From positions 106,797,501 through 106,861,500 of the forward strand of contig CM074857.1 in assembly GCA_037501455.1 (NCBI GenBank): DNA of 64,000 nt, written 5' to 3'. Below, in pieces: positions 11,200 to 21,765 of this stretch. The position numbers and the translations under genes were made by a program. Below the pieces are notes generated by a model that made no database searches, was not told where the DNA came from, and worked only from the letters and a program-made list of their open reading frames with translations. Each line of letters opens with the position of its first letter. Position 1 is the first letter of the stretch. This DNA comes from Lantana camara (taxonomy: Eukaryota; Streptophyta; Magnoliopsida; Lamiales; Verbenaceae).

Positions 11200-11906
11200 A
11201 ATTAAAACACAAGAACCCTCTTCTCTTCTCTCATCTCTTTTCTTTCCCCATTCCCGCACGGCACAAGCACCACCACAATTGTTTGTAGATCAGTTTCCGG
11301 CAAGACAACACACACATTACACTTTTCATCTCATATTAATCGGGTAAGTGTTCTCTTCTCTTGGGTGCTTAAATTTCATGGATTTAATTGAGAAGGGTTA
11401 GACCCTAGTTCTATAAACCATGCTTATGATGTATTTTCTTTAAAATTCTTGATTCTATTTCAAGTTTTGGCATGTTTAGAATTAGGAATTGGCATAATTT
11501 GCAAATTTTTGGCCTTTCTAGACTATGAACCCTAATTTCCCTTTGAGGCATGTTGGATATAATTTCTTGAATTCTTGCTCCTTTGTCGAGTTTTGCACAT
11601 GCGAGAGTTAGGTGTTTGCAATGTAGTGGAAAATTTGGCCTTTGTTCTTACACATTGTCTTGAATTTTGCAAATTATGGAGGTTTGTAGTGGGCGGTTAT
11701 TTACATGTTTGTGGGAGAAATTGAGGCCCTCTGATATTTCAACGAGTTGGTAGTATAGAGGGCTGAATCTAGGATTTGGGTTATGAAATGTATGTTTTAT
11801 TTAAAGGAATCCTAGAATTTTCACTTGTGCTTACAAGGTGTTCGATAAAATGCCCCTTTGAACTTATATTACTTCTTGTTGTTGATTTGGGGGTATTTCT
11901 GTGCAG
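11200..11906 (+). promoter_or_regulatory. Putative leader exon and 563-bp intron of the third ORF
   Basis: The pyrimidine-rich stretch (about 11217-11262) looks like a plant 5' untranslated leader and contains no ATG. A strong donor CGG|GTAAGTG (intron start 11344) and an acceptor TTTCTGTGCAG (ending 11906) bound an AT-rich intron. The third ORF is open from just after the acceptor. This structure is read from sequence only. Confidence 0.5.
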
Positions 11907-12049
11907 GAAGTTTGGGACGCAACAAGAGACCCGCCCCTCTGCAACTCACGTCATCTTCCGGCCCCACTGGCCGCCAACCACGGGATTCCGTGAATGTTAC
12001 TTTGGAAGGGCTTGGGAACCCGTATAATAGGAATACCACGCGTAATATT

Positions 12050-13150
12050 ATGCCCACCAAGTTCCCGCATCTCGCTACACTTCGGAGGTTAGGAGTTTGG
12101 GATGAGATAGAGGCCTTATTTAACAATATAGGGTGGAAAACCTTTCTGATGGTTCCGGCCGATACCTATCCGGAGTTGACCACAGCGTTCTTTACCACGA
12201 TGACATGGGATCAGGCCTCCACGAAACTCAACTTCACGTTGGATGGGGAGAATGCCCAATCATTAACTGATGGTGAAATTCGTGACGCCTTAGGGTTCCC
12301 TTGTTGCGAGATGTCACTGTTGCCCAATTGGTCTACGGAGGACAGAGAGGCGGTGTGGCGATCATTCCCTCTTAAAGCTGGTGCCCCGGTTTACAACCCA
12401 AGAAATACTAAGGCCACTTGGATTGATAGTTTAGTTTGGCGCTTGGTGCATAGATTCCTGGCTGTGGGAATATGTGCTAGGCATGAGGGCGATGGAAATA
12501 TCAACGGGTTTGAGTTGGCCATTATGTACTTTATGGAGGGGGTGCAGTTTGATGCCACATACGAGTTCATGTACAAGTTGAAGGAGGTGGCAGGCAGAGC
12601 TTCAGGAACCATAGGCCATGGAGCCTATGTGATAAAGCTAGCCAAAGAGGTAGGGTGGCAGCCGGAGGATGCGGAAACTTTATCCAACTTTCCCTATGTT
12701 GAAGAGCAGACATTCATCAAGATGGATTTATTCATCCGATGGCCTGCCGGGAGCTTAAAGGACAGGGTTTTACCCTGGTATCCAGAGAGGGAAAGGAACA
12801 GGTTTGAGTGGATGTACAAGTGGGGTGTGGCAAAGTATGATGACCTCACCCTCGATCAGCAGAGGAGGCTTGCACAGATACCGGATCGAGAGGAAGCCGG
12901 GCGAGGAGCACCGATACCAATGGTCCAAAATGACGATGAGGAGATCCCCGCTTACATGCGGGATTATATGGCATCTCAGAATGCGCGGATGGATAGCTTT
13001 GTAGAGCATGTGGACTCACAGCTTGATGCCTTGCAGCTTCACATTGATGGAAAGTTCGAGAATCTCCACGCATACCTTGCCAAGCAATTTGGAGGTGCCG
13101 GACCGAGTAGCTCAAGCCAGCCCCCACATTACCCGCCGCCTTATCCTTGA
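12050..13150 (+). CDS. Third ORF of ATH (position of the Athila env-like/ORF1-type gene)
   Basis: The ORF is 366 codons from ATG 12050 (MPTKFPHLATLRRLGVWDEI) to TGA. The frame is open further upstream, but no in-frame ATG precedes 12050, and the open stretch before 11907 lies in the putative intron. An out-of-frame ATG at 11994 is also present. The protein shows no signal peptide or membrane segment. It has a long globular part, then an amphipathic helix-like region (ASQNARMDSFVEHVDSQLDA), then a Ser/Pro-rich tail ending YPPPYP. Athila elements are known for an extra gene after pol, usually called env-like, and related plant proteins are annotated as Athila ORF1 or plant transposon proteins. 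I cannot assign a function. It is the only long intact ORF of ATH, although gag-pol is broken. Confidence 0.7.
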   Translation: MPTKFPHLATLRRLGVWDEIEALFNNIGWKTFLMVPADTYPELTTAFFTTMTWDQASTKLNFTLDGENAQSLTDGEIRDALGFPCCEMSLLPNWSTEDREAVWRSFPLKAGAPVYNPRNTKATWIDSLVWRLVHRFLAVGICARHEGDGNINGFELAIMYFMEGVQFDATYEFMYKLKEVAGRASGTIGHGAYVIKLAKEVGWQPEDAETLSNFPYVEEQTFIKMDLFIRWPAGSLKDRVLPWYPERERNRFEWMYKWGVAKYDDLTLDQQRRLAQIPDREEAGRGAPIPMVQNDDEEIPAYMRDYMASQNARMDSFVEHVDSQLDALQLHIDGKFENLHAYLAKQFGGAGPSSSSQPPHYPPPYP

Positions 13151-14666
13151 TTGGTTTCTTTTCTAGCTTCCTGTTTTTCTTGCTTTGGTCTGTATGATAA
13201 TATATTTCTCCACTCTAACCTAACTATTTGAATTGTGCTAACTATTGTTATGGTTATAGTAGGTACTTGACAACAGGGACTGCTTGTTAATTGCATGTTG
13301 ATTATCATTTGCTTTGTTTAGCTTATGATTCGTGTTTTAGTCGTTTAAGTGCAGGTTAGGCTTGATGAATAGCTGGTTGCCGGGTTCTTCCCTGTATTGA
13401 GGGAGTTTTCTTTTTGCCTTCTTTCTTTTTCTTTTATGCATGAGGACATTGCATGGTTTAAGTTTGGGGGAGGGGCAAAAAGTTTTGGAGTGTATTGCTA
13501 ATATCTTGCATAGGTAGATGCATTGGGGGAATTATTTACTTGTTATTGTGATATCTTTGAGAATGAAGAGATAATTGCTGACAATAGACCAAAATTTTAA
13601 ATTTTTCAATGAGGTTTGATTGTTGGAACTTTTGCAAAAGTGAGTTAGGCTAGTCGAATGCATGAAGTTAGGTGTGAGTATTGATACTTTGGTATGGTGA
13701 GATATCCTTATTTTTGTGCACATTTGAACAAGGTCATGTACTTAGTTTAGGATGCTGAGTTAGTAATTCTTGAATAATACTGAGAAGTGGATTAGGATGC
13801 GTTTTAGTACTATTGAGGCGAAATTTTGAATTAACAAAGAATTAGGGAGATGACTTAGGCATCCATGTCGGAGGTAGCCTCGATATTGAGCCATTTTCAC
13901 TAAATAATGAAATCATGTTGACCCCGCTGAGCCTAAGTGTTGTGCCATTAACTTTTTGTAGCCACATTATAAGCCACAGGCACAGCACCATAAACCTACC
14001 CTAGAGTCACACTTTGCTCACTCGTTTGAATCGATTGAAGATGTTGCTAAAGTCCTGATGAAGAGCCAAAAGAAGAAATAAGAGATAAGCTTAAATACTG
14101 AAAGAAAAGAAGAATTCAAAAGGAAGTAATAAAAGAACGAGTTTTGTAAAGCAAATAAAAATTAAAAAAAAAAAAACAGTGATTGAGAAGATTTGGAACA
14201 GAAGAAACTCTTAGACTGTCTGCATGTGACAAACTTAGACAAGGAGAGTTGAATGGGTGAGCTAGGTGTGTTAAGTCACTACTATACTAAAAATTACATA
14301 ACCTTAACCCTTAGCCCACATTACAAGCCTCGAAAGACCTTCTGATCCTTAATTATGGGTTAATTCCATTAGTGGAGATAGGTGCGAAGAATGTTTTCCG
14401 AGATCTATCATTGGTATTTAGGAAGGAATCATTAGCTTGGTGTTCTAACCTTTGTACATTAGTTTGTTCGAATTCACACACTACACGAGGATATTCTATT
14501 TATACCATTGTGTTGATTCTTGTGCTTGATTGTAAAGTGTTTGATAGGCTAGACTCGCTTAAGTGAAATTTTGAGAATTGCCTTGTTGAAAGAGTGATTT
14601 TGAGGATGGTTTGATGTAATTTTCTTGATTGCTCGAGGACGAGCAATATGCAAGTTTGGGGGAGTT
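13151..14666 (+). other. ATH 3' internal non-coding region with a second PPT-like copy and the PPT
   Basis: There is no coding sequence. AAGTTTGGGGGA recurs at 13460-13471, preceded by ATGAGGACATTGCATG. That resembles the CGAGGACGAGCAATATG before the true PPT at 14652-14666. An A tract lies near 14163-14175. The last 200 bp match the start of the window (E0). Confidence 0.75.
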
Positions 14667-15880
14667 TGATGTATCGGGTTTTTGTATGGATTTGTAGGGC
14701 AAAGTGAGTTAGATGTATGTCGTTTTAAGAACTTATAATGCGATTTATGCTCCTTTTTAGGTACATTTTACCTTGGAGTCACAGAAACGAAGTTAGAAGC
14801 AAAACCATGCAATAAAGGGCGAAAAAACGAGAAATTCTATGGGACACGCCCGTGTCCCCTTGGAAGAGTAAACTGAGACACCCCCGTATCTCAGTACAGA
14901 AGTGACCCACGGATTTCAGATGGTGACACGCCCGTGTCACCAACATAGAGCAATATTTGACACCCCCGTGTCTCGGTACAGAGAGGCCCGACAGCTTTTG
15001 CACCCCCGTGTCATTCAGAAAGACAACTCTTGACACCCCCGTGTCAAGAAGAAAAGCGCGAGTACGTTTTCTTTATGTGACACGGGCGTGTCACATTTTT
15101 GTGCATGGGCGCTGCACGTCCGTGTCACGTGGCGGAACTGAGATAGGATTTCTATTTAAGCACGGTTTTGTGGCGGAATTTGGGAGCTTTTGGACGGATA
15201 GCTTCCCAGAAGTTCAAGAATACTTGGAGAAGAAAGAAACACGAAGATATAGAGTTGAAGATTCAATCCAATCACAAGACTTTATCAATTTGGTTTTATT
15301 TATTGCTTTTCTATCAAACTAATTCCTCAATCTTTGGTTTTTAATTTCTAGTATAGTTAGTTTTATTGCTTTAGATTAGTTTTGATAACTAGATTAGAAT
15401 TTCAGAAGTATTAATTCCGTTTTGATGATTATGTTAGACATGAATGTTTTGAATGCAATTCCTTTGATTTTAATGAGTTTTGAGTCTATTATGAGGAACT
15501 AATCCCCTAGGGTTAGGGGGTAAGGATTATGCATCTAAGGTGTTTGAATTAATGCTTGAGTTAAATTGTATGATTCTTTGTTAGGAAACGGATTTGAATA
15601 GATTGGGAGTAGACTGGCCATCCATTAACATACTGTAAATTATCCGATAATCGAGAGATTGAGGATAATTGAGATTGTTTTCCAAAACTTAGACTTTGTG
15701 GGCTTAAAGAAATTTAACCCTAATTTCTACAACACGTATTTAGAATTCCATGCCAAGCCGCTAGGTTTTAAATACACTAATCTTACTATATTCGATTAAT
15801 TTGGTTACTAAGTGATTGTGAGAACAACACTTGGCTTGATTAATTAGACATCTAGTCTTTGAGAGAAGCTAGGTATAAAT
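14667..15880 (+). repeat. ATH 3' LTR, left part
   Basis: It begins with TGATGTATCGGG directly after the PPT and carries the dyad cluster at about 14843-15128. It stops at the C1 insertion point. Its last five bases, TAAAT (15876-15880), are the C1 target duplication. Confidence 0.9.
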
Positions 15881-17828
15881 TGTTGGAAAACACGAATCAG
15901 AAAGCAGCGGAATTTAAAAATTTTTCCCAACAAAAGGATCTAGGACTCGCAATCGTGTAACCAAATTCGTAAAGATAGAAAACTTACTTTTCTTTTATTC
16001 TTTCTTGAAGCGTTTCAAGCCACCCAAGAACGCTCTTCACGCGGCTTGATCCCCTCTCCTTGGTAAAGCTCGAATCTTCAAACTTCTAACTTGAAGTCTC
16101 TAGAGAAAGTCCACCAACTTGATCACAATCTAACTAGTAAGGATGCTAGTTCTCTAGTTAGTGTTTGGGCTTAACCTAGGGTTTAATTTAATCTTGGAGA
16201 AAGGAAGGTGTTCAACACATGAACCAAGAATTGTCTATTCGCTCTAAAGGGGAGCTCGAGCTCCCCTATATATAGGCAAGGGGGTGCCGAAATTCCTAGT
16301 CCTTTATGGGCTAGGATTTTGGTCCCTCTCTCCTATTACTTGAGGATCAAGTATTTTTCAACCTTGACTTTGAATTCTAATTCTAGTCAACTTTGAAGAG
16401 AGCTTAAAAATATCCAAACTATTTTTGGATAATTTTATACTTTATTTATTATAAAATAAATAACTTATTTTATCTAATTAATTAATTCATAATTAATTAA
16501 CTAGATTATTTTCTCCAAAATTAGACTTTCTTTTTAATTCAAAATTAAACCAAAGTCTATTAAATAATTAACTAATTAATTATTTAATATATATATAATA
16601 TATATATATATACACGTGTGTGACACGTGTCACAGTGACACGTGTCACTCACGTGATCCACACGTGTGAATTCACACGTGTGGAACCCTCTTGGTCCGAT
16701 TAACTCGTTTAATCATTTTCAAGCCTCAACTCATGTAACCAAGTTGTTGTGTGTGACCCTCTAGGTTCTCAATTCAATTAGCAGTGACCCCAATTAATTA
16801 ATTCACTAATTAATTAATCAGTCCACAGATTAAACGACCATAGTCTAGCAACAGGTGTTTAACCCCTAGCTGAATTGGAATGTTCGGATTCGACAGAACC
16901 TTTAAGTCATTGAATCATGTGAGATACAATCCTCCTACTTACTATCTCTCAACCAAGATCTAGGGCAAGGGAATAATCAGAACCCTAATAATCCGGTCTT
17001 AAAGCTAAGTGCATTTCATATCCATTTGATCTCAATCCAAGAAACCCTTTTCTTGATGTCTTGATCTACTGCCTTGGCCAAGGACTCCATATGGCATATG
17101 AATGACTTACACAATAAGAGATCACCTTGCAAATGCAAGTGTAGGTCCTTTCTTGATTCTCATTCACTTTCATGAATCACTTGTGCAGCCCCAGCATAAG
17201 CCTTGAATCAGTTGTCTAAGGCGACACCCTTTAAAGCTTATACCTAAGACTACAGAGTTAACTCATAAAGTGACAAGGAACCTCAAGTCTAAGGATCAAT
17301 TAATCACATCAATGACTCGTGAGATATTTCCTAATCTGGAAGTTTCCATTTCCTGAAATAGAAACTTCCTTTCCCATTTAGGAATGTTCTCACACGGGGC
17401 ACCTCAGTGAACTTACTTATTAAAGTAAGCACCCTCATGTATCACGCACGTATCAACTATACACTTTGCACCTCCATGAAACAAGGTGGTCCTTCTTAGG
17501 GGCGTGATCCCACAAGCAAGCCTTAGAGGAGTCAGGTTGACACTCCCACTGTCTGTAGGACTCATCGGCTTGGAGTATTTTACTAATCATGACTTATGTG
17601 ATATAGGGCTCGTTTCATGAACCATTTCACCTAAATGGTAGAGTCCTAAAGTCATCAGGATTAGGGGAGTTCTCATACATGCACAGCTAAAGTAAACGCA
17701 TACCAAACAAGAGCATATAAAGAAGTGTTGCCTCAATTCGTTATTTTATTCAAAGATTGTCTGTGATTACAATAAGGAAAAGCACAAAGCGGATATACAA
17801 TCGGCTTTCTAGGGCACTATTCCTAACA
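15881..17828 (-). repeat. C1 3' LTR (1948 bp)
   Basis: It runs from TGTTGGAAAA to CCTAACA as read on plus (TGTTAGG to TTCCAACA on minus). It carries the CACGTG-type dyads at 16611-16684 and a TATA box at 16266-16276. Confidence 0.95.
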
Positions 17829-17844
17829 ATCTCCCACTTGCCCG
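17829..17844 (-). other. C1 polypurine tract
   Basis: The minus strand reads GGGCAAGTGGGAGAT directly before the 3' LTR. This is the usual place for the plus-strand primer. Confidence 0.75.
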
Positions 17845-20800
17845 TCAAAGCCATTCTAAAGCTACTCTAAGTCCCATCTTCTGAAGATGACCTTGGAAAG
17901 CTTCTCGACTAAGGGGTTTAGTAAGTGGATCTGCCACGTTCTCTGCTGATGTGACCCTCTCAATTAGCACATCTCCTCTTTTGATAATATCACGGATTAG
18001 GTGATACTTCCTCATAATGTGCTTGGTCCGTTGGTGAGATCTTGGTTCTCTTGCTTGAGCAACCGCCCCAGTGTTGTCACAAAACACAGTAATGGGGTCT
18101 TTCATGCTAGGAACAACATTCAATTCTTGAATGAAGTTTCTAATCCAAACACCTTCCTTAGCTGCATCATTTGCAGCTAAGTATTCGGCCTCAGTGGTCG
18201 AATCAGCAGTGGTAGTTTGCTTGGAACTCTTCCAACTCACTGCTCCGCCGTTTAGGCAGAAAATGTATCCTGACATTGACTTAAAATCATCTAAGTCAGA
18301 TGCAAAGCTTGCATCGCAGTATCCTTCGATAGTAAGATCTTTCTGACCTCCGTAAACTAAGAATAAATCTTTAGTACTTTTCAAGTACTTAAGAATATTC
18401 TTCACGGCAGCCCAGTGACCATCTCCAGGGTCAGATTGGAAACGACTTGTTACACTAAGTGCATAAGCCACATCCGGTCGAGTACATAACATTGCATACA
18501 TTATGCTACCTATTGCTGATGCATAAGGTGTATGAGTCATTCTTTCCTTCTCAAGGTTAGTCTTAGGACACATCTTCTTTGAAAGACATGTTCCTACACT
18601 CATAGGAAGGTTCTTAACCTTTGCTGACTCCATATTGAATCTCTTCAATACTTTGTCAATGTACATCGACTGTGATAGTCCTATTAACCTTCTAGATCTA
18701 TCTCTATAGATTTTAATTCCAAGGATATAGGACGCATCACCAAGATCTTTCATCTCGAATTGGTTCGATAACCATAACTTAGTCACTTTCATGTCATCCT
18801 TCGAATTCCCAATAAGAAGGATGTCATCAACATAAAGTACTAAGAATTGCACTGAGGTCTCCAATTCCTTTCTATACACACATGACTCATTCGAAATTTG
18901 GATGAAGCCAAACGCTTTGACCGATTCATCAAATCGAATGTTCCAATTCCTAGAAGCCTGTTTCAATCCATAGATTGACCTTTGGAGTTTGCAAACCTTT
19001 TGCTCACTCCCACTGAATGTGAAACCTATGGGTTGCTCCATATAAATGTCTTTGTCAATGTCACCATTGAGAAAGGCAGTTTTCACATCCATTTGCCATA
19101 TCTCATAGTCATAATATGCAGCAATGGCAAGCATGATTCGAATGGACTTTTGCATTGCAACTGGTGAAAAGGTTTCGTCAAAGTCCACGCCGGGTCTCTG
19201 AGTGAATCCTTTTGCAACCAGTCTTGCTTTGTAGGCTGCAATGCTTCCATCAACTCCAAGCTTTCTCTTAAAGATCCATTTGCAACCTATGGGTTTGACC
19301 CCATCAGGCAAATCTACCAAGGTCCAAACTTGGTTGGAGTTCATGGAATCCATTTCGGATTTCATGGCTTCTATCCACTGTTCAGAGTCAGAATCTGAAA
19401 GTGCCTCCTTATATGTCAAAGGATCATTATCCTTTTGAGAGATTTCATGGAAGAATCCATACCATCTCTCCGGCTGTCTAGGAGTACGTTCAGAACGCCT
19501 TAGAGGAGGATTTACATGTGTATCGAAATTCGTGATTGGTTGTAGTTGATCAGAGTGGGACGTTTCTTCAGTGGGTGGTATGGGGTCACTTTGTACTTCT
19601 TCTAATTCTATGATCTTGCCTTTCTTTTCTTTAAGGAACGGTTCCTCAAGAAAAGTGGCATTTCTGGAAACAAACACCTTTTGTTCAGATTGATCATAGA
19701 AGTAGTATCCTATGGATTCCTTAGGATAACCTACAAAGTAGCATAAGTTAGAACGAGATTCTAACTTATCTCCCACTGTCCTCTTCACGTAAGCAGGACA
19801 ACCCCAAATTCTTAAGTAAGAATAACTAGGGATTTTACCATGCCACATTTCATAGGGCGTTTTAGGGACTGACTTAGAGGGAACAAGATTCAAAATCTTT
19901 GCTGCACTTTCTAGGGCATAACCCCAGAAAGAAGGCGGTAAGTCAGTGAAACTCATCATGGAACGAACCATATCAAGTAGGGTTCGATTCCTTCTCTCAG
20001 AAACTCCATTAAGCTGAGGAGTTCCCGGAGGAGTCCACTGAGAGATAATCCCATTACCTTTGAGATGATTAAGGAATTCTTCACTAAGATATTCGCCTCC
20101 TCGATCAGATCGAAGTGCTTTGATCTTGTGACCAGTTTGGTTCTCAACCTCCTTTTGAAATTCTAAGAATTTCTCAAAAGCTTCAGATTTATACTTCATT
20201 AAGTATACATAACCATACCGACTAAAGTCGTCAGTGAAGGTTATGAAATACTGATGATTGTTTCTTGTGCTTACACTAAGCGGTCCACAAACATCAGTAT
20301 GGATCAAATCCAGAACCTTAGAGGCACGTTCCACAGTTCCTTTAAAAGGAACTTTGGACATTTTTCCTTTGAGACAGGATTCGCAAGAAGTTAACTCTTT
20401 GAGATCATTTTCAGAGAATGATCCTAAAGTGTTTATCTTGCTAATTCTGTTCTTGGAAATGTGTCCTAATCTAGCGTGCCATAAGGGAGCTGAAACTTTG
20501 TCATCTCTCTTACGCTTTGTTTCTCGTTGTATATTCATAATATTGATATTTTGAGTTAGGTAAAGTCCATTACTTAGAGTACCGATATGAACGGAAGAGT
20601 TGTTCCGTTTGATAAAGTATTTACCATTCTTAATATAAGTTTCATAACCTTCGCAATCTAATATTGGAACTGAAATTATATTACGAATAATGCTCGGTAC
20701 ATAAAGGACTTTGTTTAATACTAACTCAAAACTACCTAAATCTAATCTAATTGTGCCTAAAGCTCGAGCTTCAACGTTTGAGCCATCGCCGATCTTCAAG

Positions 20801-21765
20801 ACACATTCTCCTTCTTTAAGTTGTTGGACTTCACTTAGCATCTGTACATCATTACAGATATGAGTTCCACAACCGGTATCAAGTACCCAAGAACTAGAAT
20901 TAATAGACAGATTTACTTCAACGAGAAAGATACCTTTCTTTAGAGTAGCCTTGTACTCTGGGCAGTTTCTCCTCCAATGTCCCGCTTTGCCACAATGGAA
21001 GCAAACATCCTCTTTCTGATCACGCTTCTTCTTTTGGGCCTTCCCCTTCGAAATGCCACCAGTGGGCCTAAGGGGTTTCTTCTTCTTCTTTTGGGCTTTC
21101 TTGCCCTTACCTTTAGAAGGCCCAGAAGAGGAAGATGGAGCATTCACCATCAAAACCTTATTGTCCTTCTTGATCGTGCTTTCAGCAGTCACAAGCTGAC
21201 TAATCAGCTCAGCTACAGTAGCACCAGCATGATTCATGTTGAAGTTAAGGACAAATGGGTTGAATGATGGTGGGAGCGAAGCTAGCAACAAATCCACTGA
21301 AAGCTCATCTTTCAGCGGCATGTCCATGGAGGCAAGTTTCTCAGTAAGGGCAAGAAACTTGAGTCCATATTCATGGACACTTGAACCTTCCCTCATTCTC
21401 AAGTGGAATAATTCCTTTGAAGTGTTATACCTTGTAACACGTTCATGAGGGCGGTAAAGTTGCTCTAAGTGGTCGTAAATCTCCCAAGCAAATTCCATGG
21501 CCTCATGTTGTCTTTGCAAGTCCGGAGACATGTTAGCCAACATAAGGCAACGGGCTTGGAGATTATCATCCTTCCACTTCTGAATCGCGTCCCGCTCGGC
21601 CCGAGTGGGAGCCTCCCCTTCAGGAGTAGGCTCCCCTTCGAAGAGAACATAAGTTCTCTTCTCAGAATCTAAAATGATTTTTAGATTCCTCAGCCAATCA
21701 GAATAGTTGGGACCAGTCAACTTGTTTGACTCGAGGATCGATACAAGAGGGTTTTTGGTTGCCAT
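17845..21765 (-). CDS. C1 gag-pol polyprotein (1306 aa), intact
   Basis: The order is that of Ty1/copia: gag, protease, integrase, RT, RNase H. Gag is residues 1-250, with a Lys-rich stretch before the zinc knuckle C255-C258-H263-C268. The protease motif is DTG at 296-298. The integrase has H430, H435, C461 and C464, and the catalytic triad D491, D554 and E590. RT has D893 and YVDD at 978-981. RNase H has D1151, E1192 and D1230. All key residues are present, with no stop or frameshift in 1306 codons. The start is ATG at 21763-21765. The short ORFs on the other strand are shadows. Given identical LTRs, this is a plausible autonomous element. I cannot assign the lineage from memory with certainty. 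Confidence 0.95.
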   Translation of the reverse strand: MATKNPLVSILESNKLTGPNYSDWLRNLKIILDSEKRTYVLFEGEPTPEGEAPTRAERDAIQKWKDDNLQARCLMLANMSPDLQRQHEAMEFAWEIYDHLEQLYRPHERVTRYNTSKELFHLRMREGSSVHEYGLKFLALTEKLASMDMPLKDELSVDLLLASLPPSFNPFVLNFNMNHAGATVAELISQLVTAESTIKKDNKVLMVNAPSSSSGPSKGKGKKAQKKKKKPLRPTGGISKGKAQKKKRDQKEDVCFHCGKAGHWRRNCPEYKATLKKGIFLVEVNLSINSSSWVLDTGCGTHICNDVQMLSEVQQLKEGECVLKIGDGSNVEARALGTIRLDLGSFELVLNKVLYVPSIIRNIISVPILDCEGYETYIKNGKYFIKRNNSSVHIGTLSNGLYLTQNINIMNIQRETKRKRDDKVSAPLWHARLGHISKNRISKINTLGSFSENDLKELTSCESCLKGKMSKVPFKGTVERASKVLDLIHTDVCGPLSVSTRNNHQYFITFTDDFSRYGYVYLMKYKSEAFEKFLEFQKEVENQTGHKIKALRSDRGGEYLSEEFLNHLKGNGIISQWTPPGTPQLNGVSERRNRTLLDMVRSMMSFTDLPPSFWGYALESAAKILNLVPSKSVPKTPYEMWHGKIPSYSYLRIWGCPAYVKRTVGDKLESRSNLCYFVGYPKESIGYYFYDQSEQKVFVSRNATFLEEPFLKEKKGKIIELEEVQSDPIPPTEETSHSDQLQPITNFDTHVNPPLRRSERTPRQPERWYGFFHEISQKDNDPLTYKEALSDSDSEQWIEAMKSEMDSMNSNQVWTLVDLPDGVKPIGCKWIFKRKLGVDGSIAAYKARLVAKGFTQRPGVDFDETFSPVAMQKSIRIMLAIAAYYDYEIWQMDVKTAFLNGDIDKDIYMEQPIGFTFSGSEQKVCKLQRSIYGLKQASRNWNIRFDESVKAFGFIQISNESCVYRKELETSVQFLVLYVDDILLIGNSKDDMKVTKLWLSNQFEMKDLGDASYILGIKIYRDRSRRLIGLSQSMYIDKVLKRFNMESAKVKNLPMSVGTCLSKKMCPKTNLEKERMTHTPYASAIGSIMYAMLCTRPDVAYALSVTSRFQSDPGDGHWAAVKNILKYLKSTKDLFLVYGGQKDLTIEGYCDASFASDLDDFKSMSGYIFCLNGGAVSWKSSKQTTTADSTTEAEYLAANDAAKEGVWIRNFIQELNVVPSMKDPITVFCDNTGAVAQAREPRSHQRTKHIMRKYHLIRDIIKRGDVLIERVTSAENVADPLTKPLSREAFQGHLQKMGLRVALEWL

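Noticed and set aside
11858..12049. N-terminal extension of ATH ORF3 beginning NLYYFLLLIWGYF, resembling a signal peptide
   Set aside because: There is no ATG (the codon is TTG), and the hydrophobic part lies before the splice acceptor at 11906, in the putative intron.
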